From Bog-366 sp963722555 (GTDB lineage: Bacteria > Acidobacteriota > Terriglobia > UBA7540): a stretch of DNA of 64,000 nucleotides. Positions within the stretch are counted from its first letter, which is position 1. The number at the start of each line of letters is the position of its first letter. The DNA lies in the NCBI GenBank assembly GCA_963722555.1, contig CAVRNQ010000001.1, forward strand, positions 310,001 through 374,000. The letters run 5' to 3'. Shown piece by piece: positions 1 to 8,733 of this stretch. The notes below the pieces were generated by a model that was given only the letters and a program-made list of their open reading frames with translations, had not been told where the DNA came from and searched no databases. Made by a program: the position numbers and the translations under genes.

Positions 1-1793
1 GCGTCGTTGATGCCGTCGCCCATGTACCCGACAACGTGCCCACGTGTCTTCAGAGCGAGGATGACCCGGTTCTTCTGCTCGGGAGATACCCGGGCGAAGA
101 TGGCGCCATTCTCGGCCTGGACGGCCAGAGCGGCATCGTCCATCGTGTCAACCTGGTTCCCAATGAGAATGCGGTCTGCTGCCAGCCCGACGTCACGTGC
201 CACCTTCTGTGTCACATACTGGTTGTCGCCGGTCATGATGACCACGGAGATCCCATTCTGCTTCAACGCCTCCAGAACGGGAACAATCCCTTCCTTGGGC
301 GGGTCAAGGAATGCCGCGAACCCCGCCAGCGTCATGTCGTGCTCGGCCGCCACCTTGTAAACATCTTGCTTCTCCACCTTCAGCACGGCCACCCCGAGAG
401 CGCGGTAACCGTCGGAACTCAGCTTCTGGAAGGTCTCCGCCGCTTGAGCCCGCCGGCTGTCGTCGAACGGCTGGGGGGAGCCATCGATGGTCACCGTCTT
501 GCAGATTGCAAAAACACTTTCTGCCTCGCCCTTGGTAATGAGGAGGCACTCGTCTCCCTGCCGCACGACCACCGAGAGGCGCTTGCGGTTGAAGTCAAAG
601 GGAATCTCGTCCACCTTGACATACTCCGCAATATTAGGGCGCTTATACTTCAGGATGGCATCATCCAGCGGGCTCTTGATGCCCGCTTCAAAGTAGCTGT
701 TCAGGTAGATGAGCCGCAGGACGTTCTCGTCATCCTTACCCTGGACGTCCACGTGCCGGTCAAGCACTATCTCTCCTTCGGTAAGCGTGCCCGTCTTATC
801 GCTGCAGAGGATCTCCACGCTGCCAAAGTCCTCGATGGCCGAAAGTTGCTTGACGAGAACCTTCTTCTTGGTCATTCGCCTCGCGCCTTGGGCTAGGGTC
901 ACGGTGATGATCATGGGCATCAGCTCCGGTGTCATCCCCACCGCAAGCGCGACGGAGAAGAGGAAAGACTCCAATACCGGACGGTGCAGAATGAGGTTGA
1001 CCAGCAGGACGAAAAGCACGAGCGCCATCGTCACGTAGGTGATCATTATCCCGAAGTGGCGGATGCCACGGCCGAACTCGGTCTCGGGCGGCCGCATAGC
1101 GAGCCGCTGGGCAATCTCGCCGAGGGATGTGTCTCTCCCGGTCGAGACAATGACCGCGGTGCCGATTCCCGTCTGCACGGCAGTGCCCAGGAAAACACTG
1201 TTGCTCGCGTCGGCGACGCCGTGTTTCCCCGCGGGAAGGTCAGCCGCCGCTTTCTCGACTGGCAGAGATTCCCCCGTGAGCGCTGACTCGCGCACCTGCA
1301 GGTCCTTGACATCCAGTAAACGGGCGTCCGCCGGCACAAGGTCTCCAGCATTGAGCCGGACGATGTCTCCCGGGACCAGCTCTGCTACCGGCAGTTCCTG
1401 TTCTCGTCCGTCACGCAGAACGGCAGCCGTAGTGGCAACCTGCTTCTGAATCTCCTCCACCGCATGTCGAGCCTGGAATTCCATGAAGAAGTTCAGCAGT
1501 ACGCTGAGCAGAACGATGGCGATGATGATCGACCCGCCCACCCGGTCACCCAGTCCGAGAGATATGCCGCTGGCAACAAGAAGGATGATGACGAGGGGAT
1601 TGGAGAAGAGACGGAAAATACTGAACAGCGTAGCGAAACGCGACTTCTGCACCAGGCTGTTGGGGCCATATTGGCGCAATCGCCGCTTCGCCTCGTCGGT
1701 CGTCAGCCCCGCCGGAGTTGCCTGCAATTGCTGAAGCAGGTCGCTTAGCGGCCTCTCCCAGAAACCCTCTAAAGGCGATTTTGCTTTTGCCAT
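1..1793 (-). CDS. mgtA: Magnesium-translocating P-type ATPase (MgtA-like), 3' end cut by window
   Basis: P-type ATPase of the inner membrane that moves divalent cations, most likely Mg2+, using ATP. About 597 codons are present and the C-terminal membrane domain lies outside the window. In order: an N-terminal cation-ATPase domain (P-L-S-D-L-L-Q-Q-L), membrane segments M1-M2, the actuator motif LTGES, the M4 motif TPELMPMI, the phosphorylation motif CSDKTGTLTE, MTGDN, and the hinge motif GDGINDA right at the window edge. The TPELMPMI form, rather than the PEGL of calcium pumps, is what points to the MgtA subfamily. The ATG at 1793 is 20 bases after the stop of the VIT-family gene on the same strand, so the two are probably cotranscribed. 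The family call is firm; the ion is inferred. Confidence 0.93.
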   Translation of the reverse strand, partial: MAKAKSPLEGFWERPLSDLLQQLQATPAGLTTDEAKRRLRQYGPNSLVQKSRFATLFSIFRLFSNPLVIILLVASGISLGLGDRVGGSIIIAIVLLSVLLNFFMEFQARHAVEEIQKQVATTAAVLRDGREQELPVAELVPGDIVRLNAGDLVPADARLLDVKDLQVRESALTGESLPVEKAAADLPAGKHGVADASNSVFLGTAVQTGIGTAVIVSTGRDTSLGEIAQRLAMRPPETEFGRGIRHFGIMITYVTMALVLFVLLVNLILHRPVLESFLFSVALAVGMTPELMPMIITVTLAQGARRMTKKKVLVKQLSAIEDFGSVEILCSDKTGTLTEGEIVLDRHVDVQGKDDENVLRLIYLNSYFEAGIKSPLDDAILKYKRPNIAEYVKVDEIPFDFNRKRLSVVVRQGDECLLITKGEAESVFAICKTVTIDGSPQPFDDSRRAQAAETFQKLSSDGYRALGVAVLKVEKQDVYKVAAEHDMTLAGFAAFLDPPKEGIVPVLEALKQNGISVVIMTGDNQYVTQKVARDVGLAADRILIGNQVDTMDDAALAVQAENGAIFARVSPEQKNRVILALKTRGHVVGYMGDGIND

Positions 1794-1813
1794 GCAGTCG
1801 CTCCCTTAGGCTG

Positions 1814-2509
1814 TCAGGAAATTGCTCGCGCTATCATGAATGCTACGGCTGCAGCTAGCCCACCCACGACCGTTGTTTGGATTGCACTGCGGAGCGGGGG
1901 CGCGCCAGTAAAGTGACCTTTGACGTAGCCAAAAGCAGCCAGCGTGATGAGAGTAATGATTACCGACACCTTAAGCGCCGCGCTGGCCGTCGAAAGAGCA
2001 ATGTACGGACCGAGCGGGATGAATCCGCCTGCGATGTAAGCTCCTGCAATCGTCGCTGCACTGATAGCCGGTCGCTTGGGATCGGGTTTCGTAAGACCCA
2101 GCTCAAATCGCATCATGAAATCAATCCAGGCTTGTGGGCGCTTTCTAAATGCATCCACAACGGGCTTGCACTCTTCCGACGTCAGACCGTAGGATTGGAA
2201 TACTTCGGTGACTTCGTTCGCTTCAACGTCGGGCTTCTCAGCGACTTCCGATTCTTCTATTACCCTCTCGCTGAAGTAGTGTTCCGCGTCACTCTTAGCG
2301 GCCAGATAACCGCCCAGTCCCATGGCGATCGAACCTGCAGTGATTTCTGCCAGGCCCGCGGTCACAATGATACTCGTTGTGTTGATGGCGCCCGACAGAC
2401 CTGCTGCTAGAGCGAAGGGAACTGTCAATCCATCTGACATTCCAATCACAACGTCTCGAACTGTTTCGGATCCGGTGAAATGACGCTCGATGTGTGGTGT
2501 TTGTGGCAT
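1814..2509 (-). CDS. VIT1/CCC1-family membrane transporter (iron/manganese)
   Basis: 231-residue membrane protein of the VIT1/CCC1 (formerly DUF125) family, whose members move Fe2+ or Mn2+ out of the cytosol. The N-terminal membrane pair is clear (DVVIGMSDGLTVPFALAAGL, then the GLAEITAGSIAMGLGGYLA stretch). A charged central loop follows at about residues 70-145, rich in Glu, His and Asp as expected of the metal-binding region. Two or three C-terminal helices follow, with the family-type segment AGAYIAGGFIPLGPY. It is the first gene of a two-gene unit with the MgtA-like ATPase, which suggests a joint role in divalent metal balance. No strong Shine-Dalgarno is visible at the ATG. Confidence 0.9.
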   Translation of the reverse strand: MPQTPHIERHFTGSETVRDVVIGMSDGLTVPFALAAGLSGAINTTSIIVTAGLAEITAGSIAMGLGGYLAAKSDAEHYFSERVIEESEVAEKPDVEANEVTEVFQSYGLTSEECKPVVDAFRKRPQAWIDFMMRFELGLTKPDPKRPAISAATIAGAYIAGGFIPLGPYIALSTASAALKVSVIITLITLAAFGYVKGHFTGAPPLRSAIQTTVVGGLAAAVAFMIARAIS

Positions 2510-3004
2510 CAGAGTTTGTCCAGTAATGTGGATTCGAGATTCGACGCTTTCTCAGCCTTGATTCGAGAAGGTCTTTCCCCCCGAACCCATGCCTCGCAGT
2601 CCGGTTGGGGAAGGCACAGTTGTCACTGGTGCAAGGGCAATCGTTATTCGTGGGTGGCGCCTCGCGCGCAGATTGTACACCTTCTCGACGCATACATAGC
2701 AAACTTCTCGATGGATGCATCACCCGCGGTGACAGCTTGCTTCTCCGGCAACGACATGGAAATGCTGCAGGACCAGAGCCATCTGGGAGCTAACCCTTGT
2801 TCCTCCAGCGTTAATGGCAAGCCAGCAGCAGGCTGTGCGCCCGATAACTGTCGTGAACAGCCCTTCCCACCAGGAACGAGCTCCGCGGTCCAGAAACGGG
2901 GTTGTGGTAAATAGCTCCCGCCTTGTCGCCCTATCGGAAACTGACCCACTACCCTCCTCCCTCCACTTCCCACTCTCCCCGCCTCTTGTGGTACGCTTCT
3001 ATTG
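2510..3004. other. Intergenic region, divergent between VIT gene and rhomboid gene
   Basis: About 495 bases between two divergent genes. The open frames here lack family motifs and convincing ribosome sites, and I do not believe any of them is a gene. It must hold promoters for both flanking genes, but no clear -35/-10 pair stands out. I see no RNA gene or repeat in it. Confidence 0.5.
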
Positions 3005-3754
3005 ATGTCCTACCGTCGGCAAGTCGCATTTTCGTTCGGGCCGCCGCTCACGCGGATGGTCAAGTGGCTGATTATTGTCACGGCCGCCGTGTTCGCGGTA
3101 ACCAACATCCTCGGCGCACTCCCGTTTGAGACCACTAAACTGTATTTACAGGTTTACCCCAAGGCCTTATTGGGCCTGGTCCCATGGCTTGTCATCAATC
3201 GTCTGTTCGTCTGGCAGATGGTCACGTACCTCTTCCTCCACGGAGGCTGGCTCCACATCATATTCAACCTTTTTGCACTGTGGATGTTTGGGTCCGACTT
3301 GGAGAGCCTCTGGGGAGGGAAGAAGTTTCTCTTCTACTTTTTCCTGACGGGCATCGGGGCTGGGCTGTTTTGCGTGTTGCTTCAACCTTCCAACCAGATT
3401 CCAACAATTGGGTGCTCCGGGGCGATCTTTGGCCTGCTTCTGGCCTACGGAATGATCTTCCCCGACCGCCCCATCTACCTTTACATGATCATCCCCATCA
3501 AAGCGAAATGGTTCGTGGTGATTATGGGCGTGATGGAATTCGTCGCCTCCTATAGCGACGCGGGGTCGGACGTGAGCCACATCGCGCATCTGGGCGGGAT
3601 GCTCTTTGGGTTCCTCTATTTGCGCGGCGCTTCGCTTCCCTATCGTTGGCGGCTGAGCTACCACGAATGGCGGCGGGCCCACCTGCGCAGGAAGTTCGAA
3701 GTGTACATGCGCGACGAGAAGAAGAAAGACGATCACGGGCGCTGGGTGAATTAA
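3005..3754 (+). CDS. Rhomboid family intramembrane serine protease
   Basis: 249-residue polytopic membrane protease that cleaves transmembrane substrates within the bilayer. The catalytic dyad is visible: Ser138 in the GCSGA motif and His195 in SHIAHLGG. The supporting HGGWLHIIFN segment (His84, Asn88) belongs to the oxyanion region. Six hydrophobic segments can be followed, and a short basic tail (KKKD) ends the protein. The ATG at 3005 was chosen over the TTG just before it. It is transcribed towards the cobalamin riboswitch but ends well before it, so it is probably its own unit. The substrate is unknown. Confidence 0.93.
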   Translation: MSYRRQVAFSFGPPLTRMVKWLIIVTAAVFAVTNILGALPFETTKLYLQVYPKALLGLVPWLVINRLFVWQMVTYLFLHGGWLHIIFNLFALWMFGSDLESLWGGKKFLFYFFLTGIGAGLFCVLLQPSNQIPTIGCSGAIFGLLLAYGMIFPDRPIYLYMIIPIKAKWFVVIMGVMEFVASYSDAGSDVSHIAHLGGMLFGFLYLRGASLPYRWRLSYHEWRRAHLRRKFEVYMRDEKKKDDHGRWVN

Positions 3755-3820
3755 GGGGCATTGACAGCGCTCCCCCGCTGGTGCTAGGTTCATTTGCGTT
3801 GTTGGTTCTTTGACAACTTT

Positions 3821-4003
3821 GGTTCCTGCGGTGCTCCGTTTGGACAACGGGGAAAAGGAAAGGCCGTGCGAATCGGCCGTGGTCCCGCCACTGTGATCGG
3901 CGAGCCAAGTCCTCCCAGGCGATGTCGCCAGCCACTGTTCTGCCTTGCGCAGAAGGGGAAGGCTGAGGATGAGGTGATGACCCGGAAACCAGGAAACCTG
4001 CCC
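3821..4003 (+). promoter_or_regulatory. Cobalamin (B12) riboswitch
   Basis: The leader contains the conserved blocks of the adenosylcobalamin/cobalamin aptamer in the right order: GGTTC..GGTGC, a GGGGAAAAGG segment, GTCCCGCCACTGTGA, the GCCACTGT block, GGGGAAGG, and the signature ATGACCCGGAAACCAGG followed by AAACCTGCC. Just downstream, at 4024-4042, lies a short hairpin (ACTCTT/AAGAGT) that may be the expression platform. It precedes a TonB-dependent receptor gene, the classic regulated target, so bound cobalamin should lower receptor synthesis. The boundaries are approximate. Confidence 0.94.
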
Positions 4004-4261
4004 AGGAACTTTCACTCAGCCTAACTCTTCGACGGAAAGAGTCCTGGGGAAGACTGTGAAGCCTTCCCATTCCGCTTTGAGGGATGGGGAGGCTTTGGCG
4101 TTTTCACCCTCTTCTTCTTCGGACTCCTTCCGTCCCCGCCGTGAGAGCGGGGAGAAGGAGTCATCTGTGATCCGGTGCAATCTTGACAGCCAGGACCGTC
4201 ACGTCCTGGTTGGGGCTATCCCCACAATCGAGCTAGCCTCTACGGTCCGCGTTCGCAGCGA

Positions 4262-4318
4262 GGCACGTCATCCCGATATCCAGCATCGGGACCAACCCCC
4301 GCGGAAGCGGGAATCCAT
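4262..4318. repeat. Degenerate REP-like palindromes in the receptor leader
   Basis: Two small dyads, TCCCGAT..ATCGGGA and CCCGCGGAAGCGGG, followed by AATCCA. They resemble the palindrome CATTCCCGCGAAAGCGGGAA of the 174-bp element found at 20156 and 32625. They lie between the riboswitch and the probable start codon, so they are part of the untranslated leader. It looks like a decayed copy. Confidence 0.5.
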
Positions 4319-4319
4319 T

Positions 4320-6566
4320 TTGAAACCGATTGCCTGGTCGTCGATCCTGCGCAGCTTGTTTCTGGGGCTCCTCTGTGCCGCAAGCGGGTACGCCGGCACG
4401 CTCGCGGGAACGGTCCTCGATCCCAGCGGAAGCGCGGTTCCACAAGCGCGTGTAACTCTGCTCCGGTCCCTGCTGGTCGTCGACGAAAAACAAACCGATG
4501 CGCGGGGAGCGTTCCTGTTCGCAGGTCTTGCGGACGGGAAGTATGAGTTGGAAGCGAACGCGCCGGGGCTGGCTTCGCCTCCGGCGGAGGTGGAGGTTCG
4601 CGGCTCGGAAACCCGCAGGCTTGATCTGCACCTGCAATTGAGTGCTGTGCAGCAGCAGGTCGTGGTGTCGGCCTCGCTCGGGGGGGCGCTGGCCTCGGAG
4701 GTGGGTTCCTCGGTTTCTGTGGTCACCGCACAGGAGATCAGCGACCGCGCTGCCCAGAACACGCTCGAGGTCCTGAGCGGCGTCCCGGGCGTCGAGGTGA
4801 GCCAATCCGGGCGGCGCGGAGGCGCAACGGGGGTCTTCATGCGCGGCGGGGATTCCAATTACAACCTGGTGATGGTGGACGGCATTCAGTTGAATCAATT
4901 CGGAGGCGACTTTGATGTGGCCTCGCTGCCGGCCGATGGCGTGGAGCGCGTTGAGGTCACGCGCGGTCCGCAAAGCGCCTTGTATGGGTCGAACGCCGTT
5001 ACGGGGGTCATCAATGTGGTGACCCGGCAGGGCGAGGGGCCGCCGCATTTCACCGCGCAGGCGGAAGGTGGAAGCTTCACGACATGGCGTTTCGTGACAG
5101 GCGGCAGCGGCCTCACTCGCGGCTTGAGCTGGGGCTACGATCTCTCCCGGCTGGACTCGGGAGGCACCGTGCCGAACGATCGCTACCGCAACCAGACGGC
5201 CTTCCTGAGCCTTGGCTATCACCGCAGCCCACGCCGGCGCGGGGATTCTCATTTCTTCGGCAACGCCAACGACGCCGGCGCGCCGGGGCCGTATGGATCT
5301 GACCCGGACGGCTTGTTTGGCGGGATCGATCGAATCTCCCGTGACAAGCAAAACTTGTTCGGATATGAGGGAAGTTACGCCGAGCAAATCACCCCTCGCT
5401 TCCGGCAGGTCCTAACCGGCACCGTGGTCACGGATGATTACTACTTTCGCTCGCCCTATGGAGATTCCTATTCCCGCAATCTGCGCGGTGTGGTGAATAC
5501 TCGCAGCGAAGTGACGGTATCCCAGCAGGACTTTCTGGTGGCCGGGTTTGAGTACAACCGCGAACAGGTCAAGAACACTTACATTGCGGATTCGAGCGGC
5601 CAGCCCTTTCTGCTTCCCCGCACCAGCCTGGCGTACTTTGTGGAAAATCGTTGGAGTCCGACCCACCGCCTGTACTTGATCGCCGGGTTCCGGGTGGATA
5701 ATCAGAGAACCCACGCGCTGCCGCCCGACAGTTCCGCGGCTCGCCCACTTCTGCCCCCGGGCTCTCTTACCAAAGTGGACCCGCGCGCGTCGGCGGCCTA
5801 TATGCTGCGGGAGTCCCGCGGCGGCCGCTTGGATGGGACCCGCTTGCACGGGAGTTTCGGCACGGGCATTCGGGCCCCCAGTGGTTTCGAGTTGGCCTTC
5901 ACCAACAATCCTCACCTGAAACCTGAAAAAAGCCTCAGCTTCGATGCCGGTCTCGAGCAGCGGTTCTTCGCCGGCAAAGCGGTATTGGACGTTACCTACT
6001 TCAACAACCACTTTGCGGACCAGATCGTGACGCTGGGAGGTTCGCTGACCAACCTCAGCACGTTCGTCTCGGATAACCTCGGCAACTCGCGCGCTCAGGG
6101 GATGGAAGTCTCCTTCCAAATTCACCCCACGAGGTCGCTGCAGATGTCGGCGGAATACACCCTGGACGACACGGCGATTCTGGCGCTCACCGGGGCCGCC
6201 TTGGTGCAGACGCCGTTTCACGTCGGGCAGGAGTTGTTTCGCCGGCCGCGGAATGCGGGAGCGTACGCTCTTACCTGGCGTCGGGGACGCCTGACGCTCA
6301 ACACCAATGCGTACATTCGCGGCCCCGTACTGGACCTCGAGCCAAACTTGGGGAGCTACGCGTGCGTTCTGGGCATGCCCTGTTTGTTTACAAACAAAAG
6401 TTACATTCGCGCCGACGGCGGGTTCTCTTATCGCCTGCCCCACGGGATGGAGATCTACGGCCGGCTCGACAATTTCCTGGATCGGAAGTTCGAAGAAGTC
6501 CTTGGGTACCCGGCGTTGCCGCTGAATTTCCTTGCCGGGGTGAAGTTCAGTTTCCCGGCGCGGTGA
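4320..6566 (+). CDS. TonB-dependent outer-membrane receptor, probably for cobalamin (BtuB-like)
   Basis: Outer-membrane beta-barrel receptor that imports a ligand with TonB energy. The riboswitch in its leader makes a corrinoid the likely ligand. From the TTG at 4320 the product has a clean signal peptide (MKPIAWSSILRSLFLGLL..), then a carboxypeptidase-regulatory-like domain (about residues 30-110), a plug domain (VFMRGGDSNYNLVMVDGIQL, RGPQSALYGSNAVTGVINVV) and a barrel ending in an aromatic strand (GVKFSFPAR). The frame is open upstream to an ATG at 4056. That extension would place about 88 non-signal residues before the signal peptide and would translate a REP-like palindrome, so I prefer TTG. 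About 748 residues. Confidence 0.9.
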   Translation: MKPIAWSSILRSLFLGLLCAASGYAGTLAGTVLDPSGSAVPQARVTLLRSLLVVDEKQTDARGAFLFAGLADGKYELEANAPGLASPPAEVEVRGSETRRLDLHLQLSAVQQQVVVSASLGGALASEVGSSVSVVTAQEISDRAAQNTLEVLSGVPGVEVSQSGRRGGATGVFMRGGDSNYNLVMVDGIQLNQFGGDFDVASLPADGVERVEVTRGPQSALYGSNAVTGVINVVTRQGEGPPHFTAQAEGGSFTTWRFVTGGSGLTRGLSWGYDLSRLDSGGTVPNDRYRNQTAFLSLGYHRSPRRRGDSHFFGNANDAGAPGPYGSDPDGLFGGIDRISRDKQNLFGYEGSYAEQITPRFRQVLTGTVVTDDYYFRSPYGDSYSRNLRGVVNTRSEVTVSQQDFLVAGFEYNREQVKNTYIADSSGQPFLLPRTSLAYFVENRWSPTHRLYLIAGFRVDNQRTHALPPDSSAARPLLPPGSLTKVDPRASAAYMLRESRGGRLDGTRLHGSFGTGIRAPSGFELAFTNNPHLKPEKSLSFDAGLEQRFFAGKAVLDVTYFNNHFADQIVTLGGSLTNLSTFVSDNLGNSRAQGMEVSFQIHPTRSLQMSAEYTLDDTAILALTGAALVQTPFHVGQELFRRPRNAGAYALTWRRGRLTLNTNAYIRGPVLDLEPNLGSYACVLGMPCLFTNKSYIRADGGFSYRLPHGMEIYGRLDNFLDRKFEEVLGYPALPLNFLAGVKFSFPAR

Positions 6567-6717
6567 AAGGTGTCCCACGTCGCCTCCTGCCAGGCTGCCC
6601 CAGGGGGCAGGAGCGAGCGCTAACGGCGCGAGTTGCCTCGGGGCTGTGTGGAAGGTCTGGGGAGGTGCTAACGCGTTGCGGGGCAGTTTTCCCCCCGGGG
6701 AGCGGCAGGAGGCGGGT

Positions 6718-6954
6718 TCAGATCAGCCCGCCGTCCTTATGGTGAGTTCGCCAGCAATAGAGCTGTTCGGCCGCGACCGAGAGCACGCAGATCCCACCCG
6801 CAATCGAGATACTCACCTCAAGTAAGTATTGCAGCATATCCTCGTGACTGGGCGCACGAAACAGGACCGCTAAGGCAATTCCATGACCGACCGCCCAAAG
6901 GCCAACGATAGCGCACAGCACCAGGGTTATCACGCGCAGGGCGGTTTTGACCAT
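6718..6954 (-). CDS. Small two-helix membrane protein, unknown
   Basis: 78 residues from an ATG at 6954 that follows a purine-rich AAAGGGGGG Shine-Dalgarno. Two hydrophobic segments are visible (about residues 5-30, VKTALRVITLVLCAIVGLWA, and 42-62, SISIAGGICVLSVAAEQLY), with a short charged tail. I do not recognise the family. It lies on the same strand as the membrane protein genes at 7124-8603, about 170 bases downstream, and may belong with them. Confidence 0.55.
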   Translation of the reverse strand: MVKTALRVITLVLCAIVGLWAVGHGIALAVLFRAPSHEDMLQYLLEVSISIAGGICVLSVAAEQLYCWRTHHKDGGLI

Positions 6955-7123
6955 ACCCACCCCCCTTTCTGCCCGAGGGGCATGCGGATTAGCTGCTACG
7001 ATTCATACACCCGTATGAGGGTGAGGTCAACCCCGAGTGCTCCGCAGGGGACGCCGACCATCGGGATCGGACAGGCGTAGATGCACGCACCCATCGCACG
7101 GATTCCTTACAGGAAGGGAAGAG

Positions 7124-7600
7124 CTAGAGGTTCAGAAGATAATCGGAAGCGGTCAGGTTTCCGAAGCGAACCGTATTCACGCGCTCGCCCACGACATTCG
7201 CAAAGTACTCGAGGATGGCCGTCAACTTCAAGGCGGCCGGCGTTTCGCGCAACCTCAGCCAATGACGCGTGACAAGGGAAACGAAAACCAACTTGAAGTA
7301 GACGATCAAGAGACGCTCTTCGTAGGTGTAGCGTTGGTTGACATTGGCAGCGTTCTTGAGGAGATAAGTGAGAGCCAGGAAGTCGCATCTGAGGGTCATC
7401 ATGAGCCGCGGGTATTCCACGGGAACGCCGAACTCTTCGAGGGCCATACGAACCGAGGGGAATTCCAAGCTGTTGGCGTTGACGATCGCCTGGGAAAATT
7501 GCTGCGCAAACCGCCGCCTCAAGACCTTCTGGCAGACAGCCTGGAGATAGAAGAAAAAGAGACCCGTCGACAACATCAGAATCAGGGCGGCCATGAACAT
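7124..7600 (-). CDS. Membrane-anchored protein of unknown function
   Basis: 158 residues from the ATG at 7600, which has an AGGTG ribosome site five bases ahead. A GTG four codons earlier is the alternative start. One strong N-terminal helix (FMAALILMLSTGLFFFYLQA) is followed by a mostly alpha-helical domain with a second moderately hydrophobic stretch (LLIVYFKLVFVSLV). It begins 18 bases after the stop of the larger membrane protein at 7619-8371, so the two are cotranscribed. I do not recognise any family motif or catalytic residue. Confidence 0.75.
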   Translation of the reverse strand: MFMAALILMLSTGLFFFYLQAVCQKVLRRRFAQQFSQAIVNANSLEFPSVRMALEEFGVPVEYPRLMMTLRCDFLALTYLLKNAANVNQRYTYEERLLIVYFKLVFVSLVTRHWLRLRETPAALKLTAILEYFANVVGERVNTVRFGNLTASDYLLNL

Positions 7601-7618
7601 GTTGCACCTCACTGCAGC

Positions 7619-8371
7619 TTACGAATCAGCAATGGCCTCAGCCAAGCTCGCACCCCGCCCGGGCTGCAGACGAACCGGTACCTCTTGCGGCGTCTTGGAT
7701 ATGGCATACGCCCAGGTCAGCAGCATGCCCAGCGTACAGATGGGTGGCAAGAAAGTGCTGAGGGCATCCGTGAATGGACTCTTTGCCGGTAACAGGTTGC
7801 AGAGCGCCAAGAGGGCGGCTTCGCCTGCGAACTGGATACCTATCCCACCCACCAGTAACGCGAGTTCGTCGTCCTCGATCGCGAACTGCTGGATCATGAC
7901 GTAGAGCAGGGTGTTCAGGACCAGGCCCGTAAAGAACAGGTTTTGACCGATTTCAGCCGTGAAGCCACCTGCCTCGTTATGGTTAGGATTGCGGAGAATG
8001 TAAACAGCCGAGATAACCAGGACGAGGATGAAGACGAAGAGCAGCAGCAGGCGGACGAAGCGCCACAACTTTTCTTCCTGGGCGCAAGCACGCCGGAAGA
8101 AGCTGCAAATCAGCAGGAACGCACCCAGGGCCAACACGACGTCTGTTAGCCAATAGAAAGACTTGAATGTGGGGGAATCCAGACCAAAGTAATTGAGGAC
8201 CGCAGGACGCGCCACACCGTCTAAGAGGAAGAGAACCGCCACGTACAGGCAGAGACCTTTGAGGCGGCGCCATGTTGCGCGCCGAACAAGCAAGAGGCCG
8301 ACACACACCTCAGCCGCATAGGTCAGATACTGCAAACCGTGCGCGAGTACGAAGTCACCCATGAGCGACAC
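7619..8371 (-). CDS. Multi-pass (about 7 helices) membrane protein of unknown function
   Basis: 250 residues from a GTG at 8371 that follows AAGGGGA; an ATG three codons in (8362) has no good ribosome site. About seven hydrophobic segments alternate with short charged loops, and the C-terminal tail is polar and cytoplasmic-like. It is the middle gene of an apparent operon: the secreted repeat peptide (8433-8603) lies 61 bases upstream and the 158-residue membrane protein follows 18 bases downstream. The layout suggests a membrane partner for the peptide, but this is inference from position only. It resembles no transporter or receptor family that I can name. Confidence 0.75.
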   Translation of the reverse strand: MSLMGDFVLAHGLQYLTYAAEVCVGLLLVRRATWRRLKGLCLYVAVLFLLDGVARPAVLNYFGLDSPTFKSFYWLTDVVLALGAFLLICSFFRRACAQEEKLWRFVRLLLLFVFILVLVISAVYILRNPNHNEAGGFTAEIGQNLFFTGLVLNTLLYVMIQQFAIEDDELALLVGGIGIQFAGEAALLALCNLLPAKSPFTDALSTFLPPICTLGMLLTWAYAISKTPQEVPVRLQPGRGASLAEAIADS

Positions 8372-8432
8372 CGGAAATCCCCTTGCTCTTCGGTTACTTC
8401 CGTCTCGCTCACCTCAACCTGTCGGAAGCAAC

Positions 8433-8603
8433 CTACTGCTTCGGGGGCGGCGGCATCGGAGTTCCACCGATACCAAGTGCCACCACCTTATTCGGGGGCC
8501 TCGGCATCGGGGTTCCACCAATGCCCGCCACACTTGCCCGAATCGAAACACTACTCAATACCACCAACAACGCCAACAAGAACGCCAGAAGGAAGTTTTT
8601 CAT
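8433..8603 (-). CDS. 56-residue secreted peptide with a duplicated GIGGTPMP motif
   Basis: Short gene too small for ordinary ORF calling. The ATG at 8603 follows GGGGGAGAG, a good Shine-Dalgarno. Residues 1-26 form a signal peptide (MKNFLLAFLLALLVVLSSVS then IRASVA). The mature part is only about 30 residues and consists of two copies of a proline-rich motif: GIGGTPMPRPP, a five-residue linker NKVVA, then L and GIGGTPMPPPP, ending in KQ. Both copies are nearly identical at the protein level but use different codons, so selection on the peptide is likely. It heads the operon with the multi-pass membrane protein at 7619-8371. Function unknown; a signalling or surface peptide is one possibility. 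Confidence 0.75.
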   Translation of the reverse strand: MKNFLLAFLLALLVVLSSVSIRASVAGIGGTPMPRPPNKVVALGIGGTPMPPPPKQ

Positions 8604-8651
8604 GGACTCTCCCCCAATTAAGCTTCATATAACAAAGGCTAACTGGGCGAG

Positions 8652-8680
8652 AGCCTAAACCATCAATTATTGGAAGTCAA
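8652..8680 (-). promoter_or_regulatory. Candidate promoter of the secreted-peptide operon
   Basis: On the minus strand, TTGACT (8680-8675) is followed after 17 bases by TAGGCT (8657-8652), about 50 bases before the peptide's start codon in an AT-rich stretch. The -35 is good and the -10 is weak. Confidence 0.4.
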
Positions 8681-8733
8681 TATATTTCTTTACACTTCCC
8701 CTACGCTATGATTTTGGCCAAGCTGGCCAGAAT

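Noticed and set aside
2480..2973. Frames of 62-144 codons between the VIT and rhomboid genes
   Set aside because: Overlapping frames on both strands, no ribosome site and no recognisable sequence.
4233..5387. Long minus-strand frame (384 codons) opposite the receptor gene
   Set aside because: It lies antisense to a gene with signal peptide, plug and barrel motifs. Its product is His/Arg/Pro-rich with no domain, typical of the shadow of GC-rich coding sequence.
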